A program made the position numbers and the translations under genes. The notes under the pieces were generated by a model, which saw only the letters and a program-made list of their open reading frames with translations, was not told the DNA's origin and did no database searches. From contig JAKURD010000002.1 of assembly GCA_022450045.1 (NCBI GenBank), positions 186,001 through 250,000 of the forward strand: DNA of 64,000 nucleotides, read 5' to 3'. Of the stretch, positions 48,638 through 58,225 are shown in pieces. This stretch comes from Gracilimonas sp. (lineage in GTDB: Bacteria; Bacteroidota; Rhodothermia; Balneolales; Balneolaceae). Numbering within the stretch: the stretch's first letter is position 1; each line of letters opens with the position of its first letter.

Positions 48638-48812
48638 TCAGAGTGTCTCTGCTAATGTCAATTTCCTTGCCAACATGAATCAGTTCCTCTTCGGTTAAGC
48701 CTTCCCGATCATCATAGAGGTCTTTGGCTGTGTGAACCTCGGAAGCTTTGATTAACACTCTGCTGATTTTTTGGTATATGTTTTTGAATGGTACATAAGG
48801 ATAAGTTTGGAC
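48634..48812 (-). pseudogene. N-terminal remnant of the disrupted paralogue
   Basis: Reads on the - strand as IYQKISRVLIKASEVHTAK, then REGLTEEELIHVGKEIDIS and RDTLI up to the element. It matches the N-terminal module of the intact gene at 46900-47658 (TYQQIRDILAQASEIQRTK; HGITSEELYEIAKEVGIS). An upstream in-frame TAG and the lack of an ATG suggest the true start is also lost. Confidence 0.75.
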
Positions 48813-48907
48813 GCTCTACACAATCTCAACAAAAATTGTTATTCAATGCGGAACTTCCATAGAGATATCCTTATCTTTGAAAAACTGCAAGCCAAACTTT
48901 TTCATTG
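48813..48907. other. Intergenic, guaB upstream region
   Basis: Short AT-rich spacer that should hold the guaB promoter. No named motif is seen. Confidence 0.4.
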
Positions 48908-50395
48908 ATGTATAAAATGAACGACTCTTCTCCCTTCGAACGTATTACCCGCCAAGGGCTTACCTATGATGATGTGCTCCTTGTTCCAAATTACTCAAAA
49001 GTACTTCCACGTAATGTGGATACTACGGTTCAGCTGACACCAACGCTCAAACTTAACGTGCCGATCATGAGTGCAGCTATGGATACCGTTTCTGAATACC
49101 GCCTGGCTATTGCTCTGGCACGTGAGGGCGGTATAGCGATACTCCACAAAAATATGAGTATAGAAGATCAGGCTGAGCATGTTCGTTTGGTGAAGAGAAG
49201 TGAAAGCGGGATGATCGTCGATCCGGTTACTTTGAAGGAAGGGGCAACAGTACGTGAAGCCCGTGCTCTTATGAAAAAGCAGAAGATCGGAGGAATTCCT
49301 ATTGTGGATGATGCAGGGATTTTGGTTGGTATCGTAACGAATCGTGACCTTCGCTTTGAGTCTGAGATGGGCAAAAAGCTCGGTGATATCATGACGCGTG
49401 AGAAACTATACACCGCGAAAGAAGGAACCAATCTGAAGCAGGCAGAAAAGATCCTTCAGCATTATAAAGTAGAGAAATTGCCTATTGTTGACGGTAATAA
49501 TAAGCTGGTAGGACTGATCACCTTCAAAGATATTGAGAAGAAAAAGAATTTCCCGAATGCCTGTAAAGATGAAATGGGAAGGCTTCGGGTTGGCGCTGCA
49601 GTTGGCGTTACTCCGGATACCATGGATCGCGTAGATGCCCTGGTTGCCGCAAGTGTTGATGCCATTACGGTGGATACCGCACACGGGCATTCCCAAGGCG
49701 TACTCGATACCATCAAAAAGATCAAAAAGGCTTATCCTGATCTTAACGTGATCGGTGGAAATATTGCAACCCGCTCTGCAGCCGAAGCTTTAGCCGAAGC
49801 CGGAGCAGACGTGGTTAAAGTAGGAGTTGGACCGGGGTCAATTTGTACTACTCGTGTGGTTACCGGAGTTGGAGTACCTCAATTAAGTGCCATAATGGAA
49901 GTAGCCGAATTCACCAGGGAAAATGGAATTGGATTGATCGCTGATGGAGGAATCAAACAAACCGGTGATATCCCGAAGGCGATAGCCGGCGGAGCGGATG
50001 CTGTAATGATGGGTTCCATGTTTGCCGGTGTGGACGAAAGTCCGGGCGAAACCATTATTTATGAATCCCGGAAGTATAAATCATATCGAGGTATGGGAAG
50101 CATAAGCGCAATGAATAAAGGCTCCAAAGACCGTTATTTTCAGGATGTAGAAGATGACATCAGTAAGTTGGTTCCTGAAGGAATTGAAGGTCGTGTTCCT
50201 TTTAAAGGATATTTAGGCGAAGTGGTTCATCAAATGACAGGCGGACTTCGGGCTGCTATGGGGTATGTAGGAGCTCCCAACATTGACGAAATGAAGAAAG
50301 CAGAGTTTGTACAAATTTCAGCAGCGGCATATAAAGAAAGTCACCCGCATTCTGTACAGATTACGAAGGAAGCTCCGAACTACTCGGTCTCCTGA
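48908..50395 (+). CDS. guaB: IMP dehydrogenase
   Basis: 495 residues from ATG 48908 (ATG 48917 is equally possible). TIM-barrel enzyme with two CBS domains inserted (about 95-205: [20 protein letters not shown]). Catalytic Cys in [13 protein letters not shown], and [14 protein letters not shown] and YRGMGS for phosphate and flap contacts. It oxidises IMP to XMP with NAD, the rate-limiting step of GTP synthesis. Single gene. Confidence 0.97.
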   Translation: MYKMNDSSPFERITRQGLTYDDVLLVPNYSKVLPRNVDTTVQLTPTLKLNVPIMSAAMDTVSEYRLAIALAREGGIAILHKNMSIEDQAEHVRLVKRSESGMIVDPVTLKEGATVREARALMKKQKIGGIPIVDDAGILVGIVTNRDLRFESEMGKKLGDIMTREKLYTAKEGTNLKQAEKILQHYKVEKLPIVDGNNKLVGLITFKDIEKKKNFPNACKDEMGRLRVGAAVGVTPDTMDRVDALVAASVDAITVDTAHGHSQGVLDTIKKIKKAYPDLNVIGGNIATRSAAEALAEAGADVVKVGVGPGSICTTRVVTGVGVPQLSAIMEVAEFTRENGIGLIADGGIKQTGDIPKAIAGGADAVMMGSMFAGVDESPGETIIYESRKYKSYRGMGSISAMNKGSKDRYFQDVEDDISKLVPEGIEGRVPFKGYLGEVVHQMTGGLRAAMGYVGAPNIDEMKKAEFVQISAAAYKESHPHSVQITKEAPNYSVS

Positions 50396-51151
50396 TCAGC
50401 TTTGTCCGAAACCGGGCAGGTTACTTATTTTGATGTAAGCTTACGTAAAGAATTAGAAGATATTTCTTTGGATGTAGTTCGCGTAAAACCCAAACCTATT
50501 TTCCATTTTGGAAATTGATCCTCTTCCCTCAAAAAACACCCACCCCAAACTGGAATTAAGAACCTGAGCTCGATTATTGATAGCTTGAAAAATGTCTAAA
50601 AAGCCATCCCTGCGAAGGCAGGGATCTTATTATTGCCAGTAATTCAATCATAGATACGTAAAAAAACAAGTAGATTTCAGGCACTCGTCGCGAAATGACC
50701 ATCTTGCCTATGATAGAACCTACTTTTTAATCGAACTCAGGTTAAGAGAATCTGTTACAGATTACGGGTACCTCTCCTATGAAGTAGCCCATCAAATTTA
50801 AAAGAAGTGGATATCTTATGGATGCTCTCTAATTTTGTCCCAAACCACAAACAGATAAAGACCGGTAAGCTGTTCGAGTATATTGGAACCGAAACCTATC
50901 CTGGGTTTGGTTCATGAGGGGGGATCTTCTGAATAAATACAATGCCGGTTATTTTGGAGATTTGAAATCAGAGAAGGTTATAATTTGTGGAATAGCTCGT
51001 TTATACAAACTGTGGAATGATGGAAAATTGCCTGAAGGAGGTTTGGAATTCAGATCTTATATGACAAAAAAAAATAACCAAATATTTGGCCTGAATTTTT
51101 GACGAAATTTCATCCCATTAATTAATAGCTATTGTTTAACTTAGAATCACA
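50396..51151. other. Intergenic with decayed coding pieces
   Basis: Directly after guaB, in the same frame, 37 codons read ALSETGQVTYFDVSLRKE... to a stop at about 50517. After copy E, short frames read LRESVTDYGYLSYEVAHQI (about 50743-50800) and, from ATG 50914, 62 codons containing NKYNAGYFGDLKSEK. The frames do not join. They look like remnants of one or more genes; no family is recognised. Confidence 0.35.
50563..50741. mobile_element. MITE-like element, copy E (diverged)
   Basis: Left end CCTGAGCTCGATTAT (from 50563) and right end AATCGAACTCAGG (to 50741) are inverted copies, close to the terminal repeat of copies A-D, with TTAA following the right end. About 180 bp, no 147-bp unit. It contains a perfect 8-bp hairpin, ATCCCTGC/GCAGGGAT, at 50606-50625. 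Confidence 0.55.
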
Positions 51152-52009
51152 ATGTTAGATCTACTCAAAAAATTATTTGAACAACGCCGTAAGAAAATTA
51201 CGGTAATGCTATTGGACGACTCCAGGCCTGACGAAGATAACTCCTACAAAGTATATCCAAATGAGTTATTTGGGCTGATACTGGCGATCTCCCTATGTTT
51301 TGCCATAGTTGTGGCATTGATCTTTATGCTGACTCCGCTCGGTGGATTATTATACAGTACCGATGATGCCGAAATGAGGGCGCAGATACTGGAAGTTTCT
51401 GAAAAGGCCATTTCACTTGAAGATTCACTGCAGCAAAGAGATCTTCAGCTTCGTGAAATGAAAAAGATCATCCGGCTAAGTATAGATACAACTTTAGCGA
51501 TGGATCAAAGGTTTGAAGACTTCTTCAATGAAGTAGATCCTTTTCAAAATAATGATTTTATATCTTTTGAACAATCCGGTACATTTGAGCGGCTCTCACA
51601 GAATGAAGTTTTATTCTCAAATGTATCTAAATCAGTTCCTGATTTTCCAAGTAAATATCCGGTTCGGGGTTCATTAACCAGAAAGTATTTACCTGAAGAA
51701 GAACATTATGGACTTGATATTGCTACAAGAAACAATGAACCTGTGATCAATATAGCAGATGGATCTGTTTTTAATAGCAGTTGGACAATTAACAATGGAT
51801 ATGTAATATCCGTACAGCACAGTAGGGGGGTGGTTACAACCTATAAACACCTCTCAAAATTAAATAAGAAGGAAGGCGACCTGGTATTAAAAGGTGATAT
51901 TCTTGGTGAAATTGGTAACGCCGGGGTATTAAGTACGGGGCCGCATCTTCATTTCGAGATATGGAGAAATGGAGTACCTCAAAATCCTGAAGTCTATTTA
52001 ATCAAATAA
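51152..52009 (+). CDS. M23 family metallopeptidase
   Basis: 285 residues: cytoplasmic N-terminus, one transmembrane helix (FGLILAISLCFAIVVALIFML near residues 37-57), a coiled coil (about 75-115), then the LytM domain with zinc ligands in HYGLDIAT and GPHLHFE. It likely cuts peptidoglycan cross-links. It is 8 bp from the bactofilin gene; this pairing recurs in bacteria where bactofilin places cell-wall enzymes. Confidence 0.93.
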   Translation: MLDLLKKLFEQRRKKITVMLLDDSRPDEDNSYKVYPNELFGLILAISLCFAIVVALIFMLTPLGGLLYSTDDAEMRAQILEVSEKAISLEDSLQQRDLQLREMKKIIRLSIDTTLAMDQRFEDFFNEVDPFQNNDFISFEQSGTFERLSQNEVLFSNVSKSVPDFPSKYPVRGSLTRKYLPEEEHYGLDIATRNNEPVINIADGSVFNSSWTINNGYVISVQHSRGVVTTYKHLSKLNKKEGDLVLKGDILGEIGNAGVLSTGPHLHFEIWRNGVPQNPEVYLIK

Positions 52010-52017
52010 TATATCAT

Positions 52018-52455
52018 ATGTTAAATTCTAAAAAATCCACTAATAACGTGTCAGAAAAGTCGAATCATTCCCCGGCAGTAAATATTTTAAGTGAAGGTAC
52101 AAAGCTCAAAGGCAACCTGAGTTCTCAAACCGATATTCGCATAGCGGGTATCGTAGAGGGAGAAGCGGTTTCTAAAGGGAAACTCATAGTAACAGGAAAC
52201 GGTAAAATTATTGGAAACATGACCTCATCTGATGCCGACATTGCAGGCAGAGTGGAAGGGGAGGTAAAAGTATCCGGTAAACTTACGCTCCGAGAGAGTG
52301 CCATTATTGATGGAAATATCTACACTAAAACACTGATCGTGGAGGAAGGTGCGCAGATAAATGGTTCGTGCCGCATGGGTTCTGATACAAAATCATTATC
52401 AGATAAAAGCGATGTGGATTACGCAGGTGATACCAAAGTAAAGAGTTCCTCCTGA
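52018..52455 (+). CDS. Bactofilin family protein
   Basis: 145 residues. The central 100 residues are a bactofilin beta-helix of short repeats (LKGNLSSQTDIRIAGIVEGE, GKLIVTGNGKIIGNM, AGRVEGEVKVSGKLTLRES). Polar tails at both ends. It forms polymer scaffolds at the membrane. Its neighbour, an M23 peptidase, is a likely partner in local cell-wall remodelling. Confidence 0.93.
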   Translation: MLNSKKSTNNVSEKSNHSPAVNILSEGTKLKGNLSSQTDIRIAGIVEGEAVSKGKLIVTGNGKIIGNMTSSDADIAGRVEGEVKVSGKLTLRESAIIDGNIYTKTLIVEEGAQINGSCRMGSDTKSLSDKSDVDYAGDTKVKSSS

Positions 52456-52459
52456 TTCA

Positions 52460-52690
52460 TTGGCTAAAAATATTTTACCCAAGAAATACGCTGAATATCT
52501 GGGTTTGGGAGCTGAGATCGCAGCATCCTTGGCCATTCCTATCTTAACGGGATATTTTTTGGATAATTTTTTCGAAACATCTCCTGTATTTATACTGATT
52601 GGTGTTTTGTTAGCTATGATAGCATTTGGTTTAATGATTGCCCGGATCAATAACAAGCTCAATAAAAGGGATAATGATAAAGCTGGATGA
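52460..52690 (+). CDS. AtpZ/AtpI family protein
   Basis: 76 residues with two transmembrane helices (IAASLAIPILTGYFLDNFF; PVFILIGVLLAMIAFGLMI). TTG start at 52460. AtpZ-type proteins precede F-type ATPase operons and may aid Mg or c-ring assembly. Overlaps the next gene by 17 bp. Confidence 0.8.
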   Translation: MAKNILPKKYAEYLGLGAEIAASLAIPILTGYFLDNFFETSPVFILIGVLLAMIAFGLMIARINNKLNKRDNDKAG

Positions 52691-53051
52691 ATCGGTTCTG
52701 AAAGGAACGTTAATTTTTTCCGGAGTTCTTATGCTCTTTAGTTTTGGTTTCTTTTGGGTGGGAGAGAATCAAGGGATAGCAGTATTATCCGGAGTTATGC
52801 TCAGTACCATCTTCGTAAGCAGCAGTGCGTGGATTTTTGATTCTTTCAAAGATGTAGAGAACAGCCTATTTACGCAGATTTTTTTCTTCTCAATTGCGGT
52901 CAGGTTTTTGTTGGTATTAGCTTTGTTCGGAATTTTGCTTGGAGCAACAAAAATTGATGAATTCTACTTTACAGTTAGTTTCATAATTTCCTATCTTTGC
53001 CAATCTGTAACGGAAATGATTTTTTTAAACAAAATTCTACAAAAAGAGTAG
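52674..53051 (+). CDS. ATP synthase subunit I-like protein
   Basis: 125 residues from ATG 52674, four hydrophobic helices. Position between atpZ and atpB and topology fit AtpI, which assists c-ring assembly. The open frame extends upstream to 52638, but that start would lie deeper inside atpZ. Sequence similarity is low, so the name rests on context. Confidence 0.7.
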   Translation: MIKLDESVLKGTLIFSGVLMLFSFGFFWVGENQGIAVLSGVMLSTIFVSSSAWIFDSFKDVENSLFTQIFFFSIAVRFLLVLALFGILLGATKIDEFYFTVSFIISYLCQSVTEMIFLNKILQKE

Positions 53052-53059
53052 CAGTTAAA

Positions 53060-54139
53060 ATGGTTCAAACCCTGCGTCGAGTTTTTTTAACTCTTTTATT
53101 TTTATCAATTAGTACCTCAAACACATTCGCATCTGAACAAGATGAAGCTCAGGTACTCGACGTTATGGGCACTGTTGCTGATCACAATTATTTTAAGGTC
53201 CCCGGATTTATTAACGGTGGTAAAATATATTTACCGAGAATTTTTTATTGGGAATCTGCAGAAGGAGAATCAAAATTAAGTGCTTATTTGTCAACAAAAT
53301 CAGTATTGGAGTCAGGTGAGTTTGTTGAAACTGAAGAAGGAGCTTTGGTTCCTGCTAATGGAGGGCACATTATTGTAGATCTCTCTATTACTTCTCATTT
53401 GATCTATTTTTGGATGGGGATGCTTTTAGCTCTTGTTTTAACAGTGATGGCCGCCGGCAGATATAAGCGTGGCATTGGCAGAACGGTTGAGCCACAAGGA
53501 GCATTTCAGAATATGTTTGAGGTATTATTTGTGTTTATTCGGGACGATGTAGCCCGTGATAATATTGATCATCACAAGGCCGATCGGTACGTACCCTTTC
53601 TCTTTACCATGTTTATGGGTATCTCCTTTATGAATTTGTTCGGGTTATTACCTTGGGCGGCTACTGCAACAGCGGATCTGACGGTGACGGCAACCCTGGC
53701 ATTTGTAACATTTGTGATTACTCAATTTAGTGGTACAAAGGATTATTGGGCGCATATATTTTGGTTCCCGGGCGTACCTACATGGGTACGGGTTATTTTA
53801 ACACCGGTTGAGATCCTTGGTATGTTTACCAAGCCATTCGCGCTGGCTATACGACTTTTTGCAAACATGCTATCGGGAAAGATCATGATCATAGCCATTC
53901 TTGGATTGGTATTTATTTTCGCTGATCTGTTCGGAGCCGGAGCAGCCTATGGCGTTGGAATTTTCTCAGTATCATTGACTGTTGTACTGTACGCATTAAA
54001 AGCATTTGTAGCATTACTGCAGGCATACATCTTCACATTGCTATCCGCTGTATTTATTGGGATGGCTGCTGAAGATCATGCGCATTCAGAAGAAGGATAT
54101 TACACAGAACATAGTGCTGAAGAAGTTTCAGCTAACTGA
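53060..54139 (+). CDS. atpB: ATP synthase F0 subunit a
   Basis: 359 residues from ATG 53060, with a signal peptide (ending NTFASEQ) and an extended periplasmic N-terminus (about 110 residues) as in Bacteroidota AtpB. Five to six helices follow. Essential Arg in FALAIRLFANMLSGK. Forms the proton half-channels with the c-ring. The upstream open frame to 52997 overlaps AtpI and was not used. Confidence 0.93.
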   Translation: MVQTLRRVFLTLLFLSISTSNTFASEQDEAQVLDVMGTVADHNYFKVPGFINGGKIYLPRIFYWESAEGESKLSAYLSTKSVLESGEFVETEEGALVPANGGHIIVDLSITSHLIYFWMGMLLALVLTVMAAGRYKRGIGRTVEPQGAFQNMFEVLFVFIRDDVARDNIDHHKADRYVPFLFTMFMGISFMNLFGLLPWAATATADLTVTATLAFVTFVITQFSGTKDYWAHIFWFPGVPTWVRVILTPVEILGMFTKPFALAIRLFANMLSGKIMIIAILGLVFIFADLFGAGAAYGVGIFSVSLTVVLYALKAFVALLQAYIFTLLSAVFIGMAAEDHAHSEEGYYTEHSAEEVSAN

Positions 54140-54170
54140 ACTAACAACAAATCAATAACTAATTAACTAA

Positions 54171-54404
<234 letters not shown>

Positions 54405-54417
54405 TAGGTAATTATCT

Positions 54418-54933
54418 ATGACTTTTCTTTTAGCAGGCGGAGGAGGCTTACTGTCATTTAACACCGGATTTGCGATCTGGATCTTAGTTTCTTTGATCGC
54501 ATTTCTTTTTGTAATGATAAAGTATGCCGTACCTCCAATTATGAGGGCACTCCAGGAGCGAGAGCAAAATATCAAGGAGTCTTTGGAATCTGCAGAGCAA
54601 GCAATTGCCAAAGCAGAAAAAATATCCAAAGACAACGAAAAAGCTCTGCGCGATGCTGAGATCAAAGCTCAGCAAATACGTAAGGAAGCCGTAGAAGAAG
54701 CAGAACTGATCCGTTCAGAACGAATCAGCAAGGCTAAAGAAGAAGCTGCTCATCTCATTGAGCAGGCAAGAGCTTCTATTGAGCAAGAAAAAAATCAGGC
54801 ATTGGTTGAATTACGAGAAGAGGTAGCTAAACTTGCTGTAAAATCTGCTTCTATTATTATTGACGCCGAGCTTGATAATGCGAAGAATAACAAGCTGGTG
54901 GATAATTTTTTATCCGACCTTACTAAAAACTAA
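54418..54933 (+). CDS. atpF: ATP synthase F0 subunit b
   Basis: 171 residues. One N-terminal membrane helix (about 15-37) and a long coiled coil rich in Glu/Lys/Ala that forms the peripheral stalk. It binds delta, encoded next. Confidence 0.95.
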   Translation: MTFLLAGGGGLLSFNTGFAIWILVSLIAFLFVMIKYAVPPIMRALQEREQNIKESLESAEQAIAKAEKISKDNEKALRDAEIKAQQIRKEAVEEAELIRSERISKAKEEAAHLIEQARASIEQEKNQALVELREEVAKLAVKSASIIIDAELDNAKNNKLVDNFLSDLTKN

Positions 54934-54942
54934 CTATAATTT

Positions 54943-55491
54943 ATGCTGGTATCTAAAGCGGCACGCCGCTACGCCACCGCACTTTTGGAGCTTGCTAAAG
55001 AACAGCACGTATTAGATCGTACGCTCGAAGATATACTTCTTATAAAAAGAACCATCGAAGAGTCGCGGGATTTACTTGTGTTTTTGAGGAGTCCTGTGAT
55101 CAAGCCTCATATAAAAGTTGCCGCACTAAACGCAATTTTTGAGGGCAAGGTAAGCGAGCTGGTGCATAAATACATTACACTTATTGCGCGTAAGAACCGA
55201 GAGAATATGTTGGATCAGATCGTTGCTGCTTTTGTTGAAAAATACAACGAGCATGCCGGTATTATTTCAGCAGAAGTGTTTGTGGCTAAAGAATTAGATG
55301 ACAAGCAGCTTGCTGATGTTAAGAAAAAGTTGGAGGAAATAACCAACAAAACGGTGAACATCTCCACAATTGTACAGGAAGGCCTTAGAGGTGGTATGGC
55401 CGTGAAGATAGATGATACGGTTATCAATGCCACTGTTAAATATAAATTAGAACAGCTTGAAGATGTATTCCTAAGCGCTGCTGCGGGATAA
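54943..55491 (+). CDS. atpH: ATP synthase F1 subunit delta
   Basis: 182 residues. Helical N-terminal domain ([16 protein letters not shown]) that contacts alpha, and a C-terminal beta/alpha part ([25 protein letters not shown]). It links F1 to the b stalk. Confidence 0.95.
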   Translation: MLVSKAARRYATALLELAKEQHVLDRTLEDILLIKRTIEESRDLLVFLRSPVIKPHIKVAALNAIFEGKVSELVHKYITLIARKNRENMLDQIVAAFVEKYNEHAGIISAEVFVAKELDDKQLADVKKKLEEITNKTVNISTIVQEGLRGGMAVKIDDTVINATVKYKLEQLEDVFLSAAAG

Positions 55492-55523
55492 AATCACAAC
55501 ATTTTTTTAATCAGATATATACA

Positions 55524-57134
55524 ATGAGTCAAGTCAGACCAGACGAAGTTTCAGCCATACTACGAAAGCAACTTTCAGGCTTCGACAACGAAGCTGATAC
55601 GTATGATGTAGGCACCGTTCTTGAAGTAGGTGATGGTATCGCTCGAGTTTACGGGCTGTCAAAAGTACAAGCAGGTGAATTGGTTGAATTACCGGATTCA
55701 AAAGATCAAAAAGGTAAAAGTGTTACCGGTATGGTACTTAACCTTGAGGAGGACAACGTAGGTATCGTCCTTTTCGGGTCATCAAGTGCGGTAGAAGAAG
55801 GTCATACGGTAAAAAGAACCAAGGATATCGCCTCAATGAATGTTGGCGAAGGATTATTGGGACGAGTAATTGACCCACTGGGAAATCCCATTGATGGCAA
55901 AGGTGCTATTACAGGGAAAACCATCCGGTTACCGTTAGAGCGAAAAGCTCCCGGCGTAATTTACCGTGAACCTGTAACCGAGCCCCTGCAAACCGGACTG
56001 AAATCAATTGACTCTTTGATTCCGATTGGCCGTGGACAGCGAGAGCTTATCATCGGTGACCGCCAAACAGGTAAAACAGCGGTAGCTATTGATACCATCA
56101 TTAACCAAAAGCAAACTCAGGATACGGAAAAACCTGTATACTGTATCTATGTAGCTGTTGGCCAGAAAGGTTCTACTGTAGCTAATATTCGTAAAGTACT
56201 TGAAGAGAATGGCGCGATGGAATACACTACTATTGTTGCTGCTCCGGCAAGTGTGTCTGCACCCATGCGTTATATTGCTCCATTTGCGGGTGCTGCCATC
56301 GGGGAGTACTTCCGTGATACCGGCCGGCATGCACTGGTGATCTATGATGATCTCTCGAAACAAGCTGTTGCTTACCGTGAACTTTCATTGCTATTGAAAC
56401 GACCTCCGGGACGTGAAGCATATCCCGGTGATGTATTCTATCTTCACAGTCGATTACTCGAGCGTGCTGCTAAAATCATTAGTGATGACAAAGTTGCCAG
56501 AGAGATGAACAACATCCCTGAAGAACTGAAGTCACAAGTGAAAGGAGGAGGGTCTTTAACAGCACTTCCTGTTATTGAAACGCAGGCTGGTGATGTTTCC
56601 GCCTATATTCCCACAAACGTAATTTCTATTACTGACGGCCAGATTTTCCTTGATACGGATTTGTTTAACCAGGGTATTCGTCCGGCTATTGATGTTGGTA
56701 CTTCTGTATCGCGTGTAGGTGGTTCTGCTCAGGTTAAATCCATGAAGAAACTTTCCGGTACTCTGAAGCTTGACTTGGCTCAGTATCGTGAGTTGGAAGC
56801 ATTTGCCAAGTTCGGTTCCGATCTTGATGCTTCCACTCAGGCTCAGCTTAGAACCGGAGAGCGTACGGTAGAATTGCTTAAGCAGGGCGAATATCAGCCA
56901 CTGCCTGTTGAGCAGCAAATCGCCCTTCTAAAAGTGAATGATAAAGGATTGCTCAACAAACTGGAAGTGTCACAGATCTCAGAATTTGAAGAACAATTCC
57001 TTGAAACTGTAGGTATCAAATATGAGAAAGAAATGGATGCCCTTGCTTCAAGCGGTACCCTTTCTGACACATTTGGTGAACAACTGATCGAGATCGCAAA
57101 TTCTGTGATCGATCAAATCACGGCAACCAACTAA
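55524..57134 (+). CDS. atpA: ATP synthase F1 subunit alpha
   Basis: 536 residues. P-loop GDRQTGKT (178-185), [11 protein letters not shown], and SRVGGSAQ signature. Non-catalytic nucleotide-binding subunit of the F1 head. The catalytic beta gene is not in this window. Confidence 0.98.
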   Translation: MSQVRPDEVSAILRKQLSGFDNEADTYDVGTVLEVGDGIARVYGLSKVQAGELVELPDSKDQKGKSVTGMVLNLEEDNVGIVLFGSSSAVEEGHTVKRTKDIASMNVGEGLLGRVIDPLGNPIDGKGAITGKTIRLPLERKAPGVIYREPVTEPLQTGLKSIDSLIPIGRGQRELIIGDRQTGKTAVAIDTIINQKQTQDTEKPVYCIYVAVGQKGSTVANIRKVLEENGAMEYTTIVAAPASVSAPMRYIAPFAGAAIGEYFRDTGRHALVIYDDLSKQAVAYRELSLLLKRPPGREAYPGDVFYLHSRLLERAAKIISDDKVAREMNNIPEELKSQVKGGGSLTALPVIETQAGDVSAYIPTNVISITDGQIFLDTDLFNQGIRPAIDVGTSVSRVGGSAQVKSMKKLSGTLKLDLAQYRELEAFAKFGSDLDASTQAQLRTGERTVELLKQGEYQPLPVEQQIALLKVNDKGLLNKLEVSQISEFEEQFLETVGIKYEKEMDALASSGTLSDTFGEQLIEIANSVIDQITATN

Positions 57135-57147
57135 ATAAGCACTATCG

Positions 57148-58044
57148 ATGGCGAACCTTCGAGATATACGGAATCGGATATCATCTGTTAATAATACACA
57201 GCAGATCACCAAAGCCATGAAAATGGTGGCTGCTGCTAAGCTTAGAAAAGCTCAGGACAAAATGACTCGAACTCGTCCTTATGCTTCCAAAATAGCGGAA
57301 GTTGCCGGGCGTTTGACGGGATCTGACAAAACATCCAATCCTGTAATGCGTAAGCCTGAAGAAGTTGAAAATGTTTTGTTTATCGTTGTTGGTTCAGATC
57401 GAGGCTTGTGTGGTGGTTTTAACAACAACCTTTTTAAGGAAGTTGAAAAACAGCTTCACTCAAATTTCCAGAAACATTTGGATAATAAAACTCTTTCTGT
57501 TGTAGCTATAGGGAAGAAGGCAACGGCCTACTTTAAGAAAAGAAAGTATAATGTAATCGAAAGCTTTCCCGGCTTTTTTGATGACATCCAATATGATGCG
57601 GTATCATCAATCATGCAAACAGCAACCGGGCAGTTTATTAAAGGTGAATTTGACGAAGTATATATTGCTTTCAATGAATTCAAATCTGTGATTGCTCAGA
57701 ATAGGAAAGTTCAGCAAGTACTGCCAATAGATGCAGAAAATATCGGAAATGTAAAATCCGATAATGCATCTGAACAAGCTATTGATTACCTTTACGAGCC
57801 AAATTCTCAGGCGATATTAAACCGATTGCTGCCCTTGTATTTGAACATGCAGTTATGGCGTGCGGTCCTTGAATCAAATGCATCAGAACAGGGAGCACGA
57901 ATGACCGCAATGGATAGCGCCACTGAAAATGCGAAGGATCTTGAGAAAGAGCTTCGATTGAAATACAATCAGGCACGACAAAGCGCAATTACTACAGAAA
58001 TTTCTGAAATTGTATCGGGTGCTCAGGCACTCAGTGAAAATTAG
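57148..58044 (+). CDS. atpG: ATP synthase F1 subunit gamma
   Basis: 298 residues. N-terminal RDIRNRISSVNNTQQITKAMKMVAAAKLRKAQ and C-terminal MDSATENAKDLEKELRLKYNQARQSAITTEISEIVSGA coiled-coil arms, with GSDRGLCGGFNNN between. Rotor shaft. It is the last gene of the operon, and its stop codon shares its third base with the following tRNA gene. Confidence 0.97.
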   Translation: MANLRDIRNRISSVNNTQQITKAMKMVAAAKLRKAQDKMTRTRPYASKIAEVAGRLTGSDKTSNPVMRKPEEVENVLFIVVGSDRGLCGGFNNNLFKEVEKQLHSNFQKHLDNKTLSVVAIGKKATAYFKKRKYNVIESFPGFFDDIQYDAVSSIMQTATGQFIKGEFDEVYIAFNEFKSVIAQNRKVQQVLPIDAENIGNVKSDNASEQAIDYLYEPNSQAILNRLLPLYLNMQLWRAVLESNASEQGARMTAMDSATENAKDLEKELRLKYNQARQSAITTEISEIVSGAQALSEN

Positions 58045-58130
58045 GAGAGCTGGCAGAGTGGTCGAATGCGGCGGTCTTGAAAACCGTTGAGGCTTCACGG
58101 TCTCCGGGGGTTCGAATCCCTCGCTCTCCG
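58044..58130 (+). tRNA. tRNA-Ser (anticodon UGA)
   Basis: Cloverleaf with acceptor stem GGAGAGC (58044-58050) pairing with GCTCTCC (58123-58129), discriminator G at 58130, D-arm GGCAGAGTGGTCGAATGC, anticodon stem-loop GCGGT-CTTGAAA-ACCGT with TGA at 58078-58080, a long variable arm (class II) and T-arm GGTTCGAATCC. CCA is not encoded. The first base is the G of the atpG TAG stop, so atpG and the tRNA overlap by one base and are probably in one transcript cut by RNase P. Confidence 0.95.
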
Positions 58131-58136
58131 CTTTTG

Positions 58137-58163
58137 AAAATAGCCCCATTTGGGGCTATTTTT
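58137..58163 (+). terminator. Rho-independent terminator of the atp/tRNA transcript
   Basis: TAGCCCC at 58141-58147 pairs with GGGGCTA at 58152-58158 around an ATTT loop; flanking A and T runs extend the stem, followed by TTTTTG. It ends the atp operon just after tRNA-Ser. Confidence 0.9.
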
Positions 58164-58225
58164 GTTTTATATATAATATAAATATTATCGTCGTGCATTC
58201 GTTACGCTTCAAACTAAAATACCTT

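Noticed and set aside
50914..51102. Small protein gene after guaB
   Set aside because: 62 codons with no family, in a region of broken frames; treated as a decayed piece.
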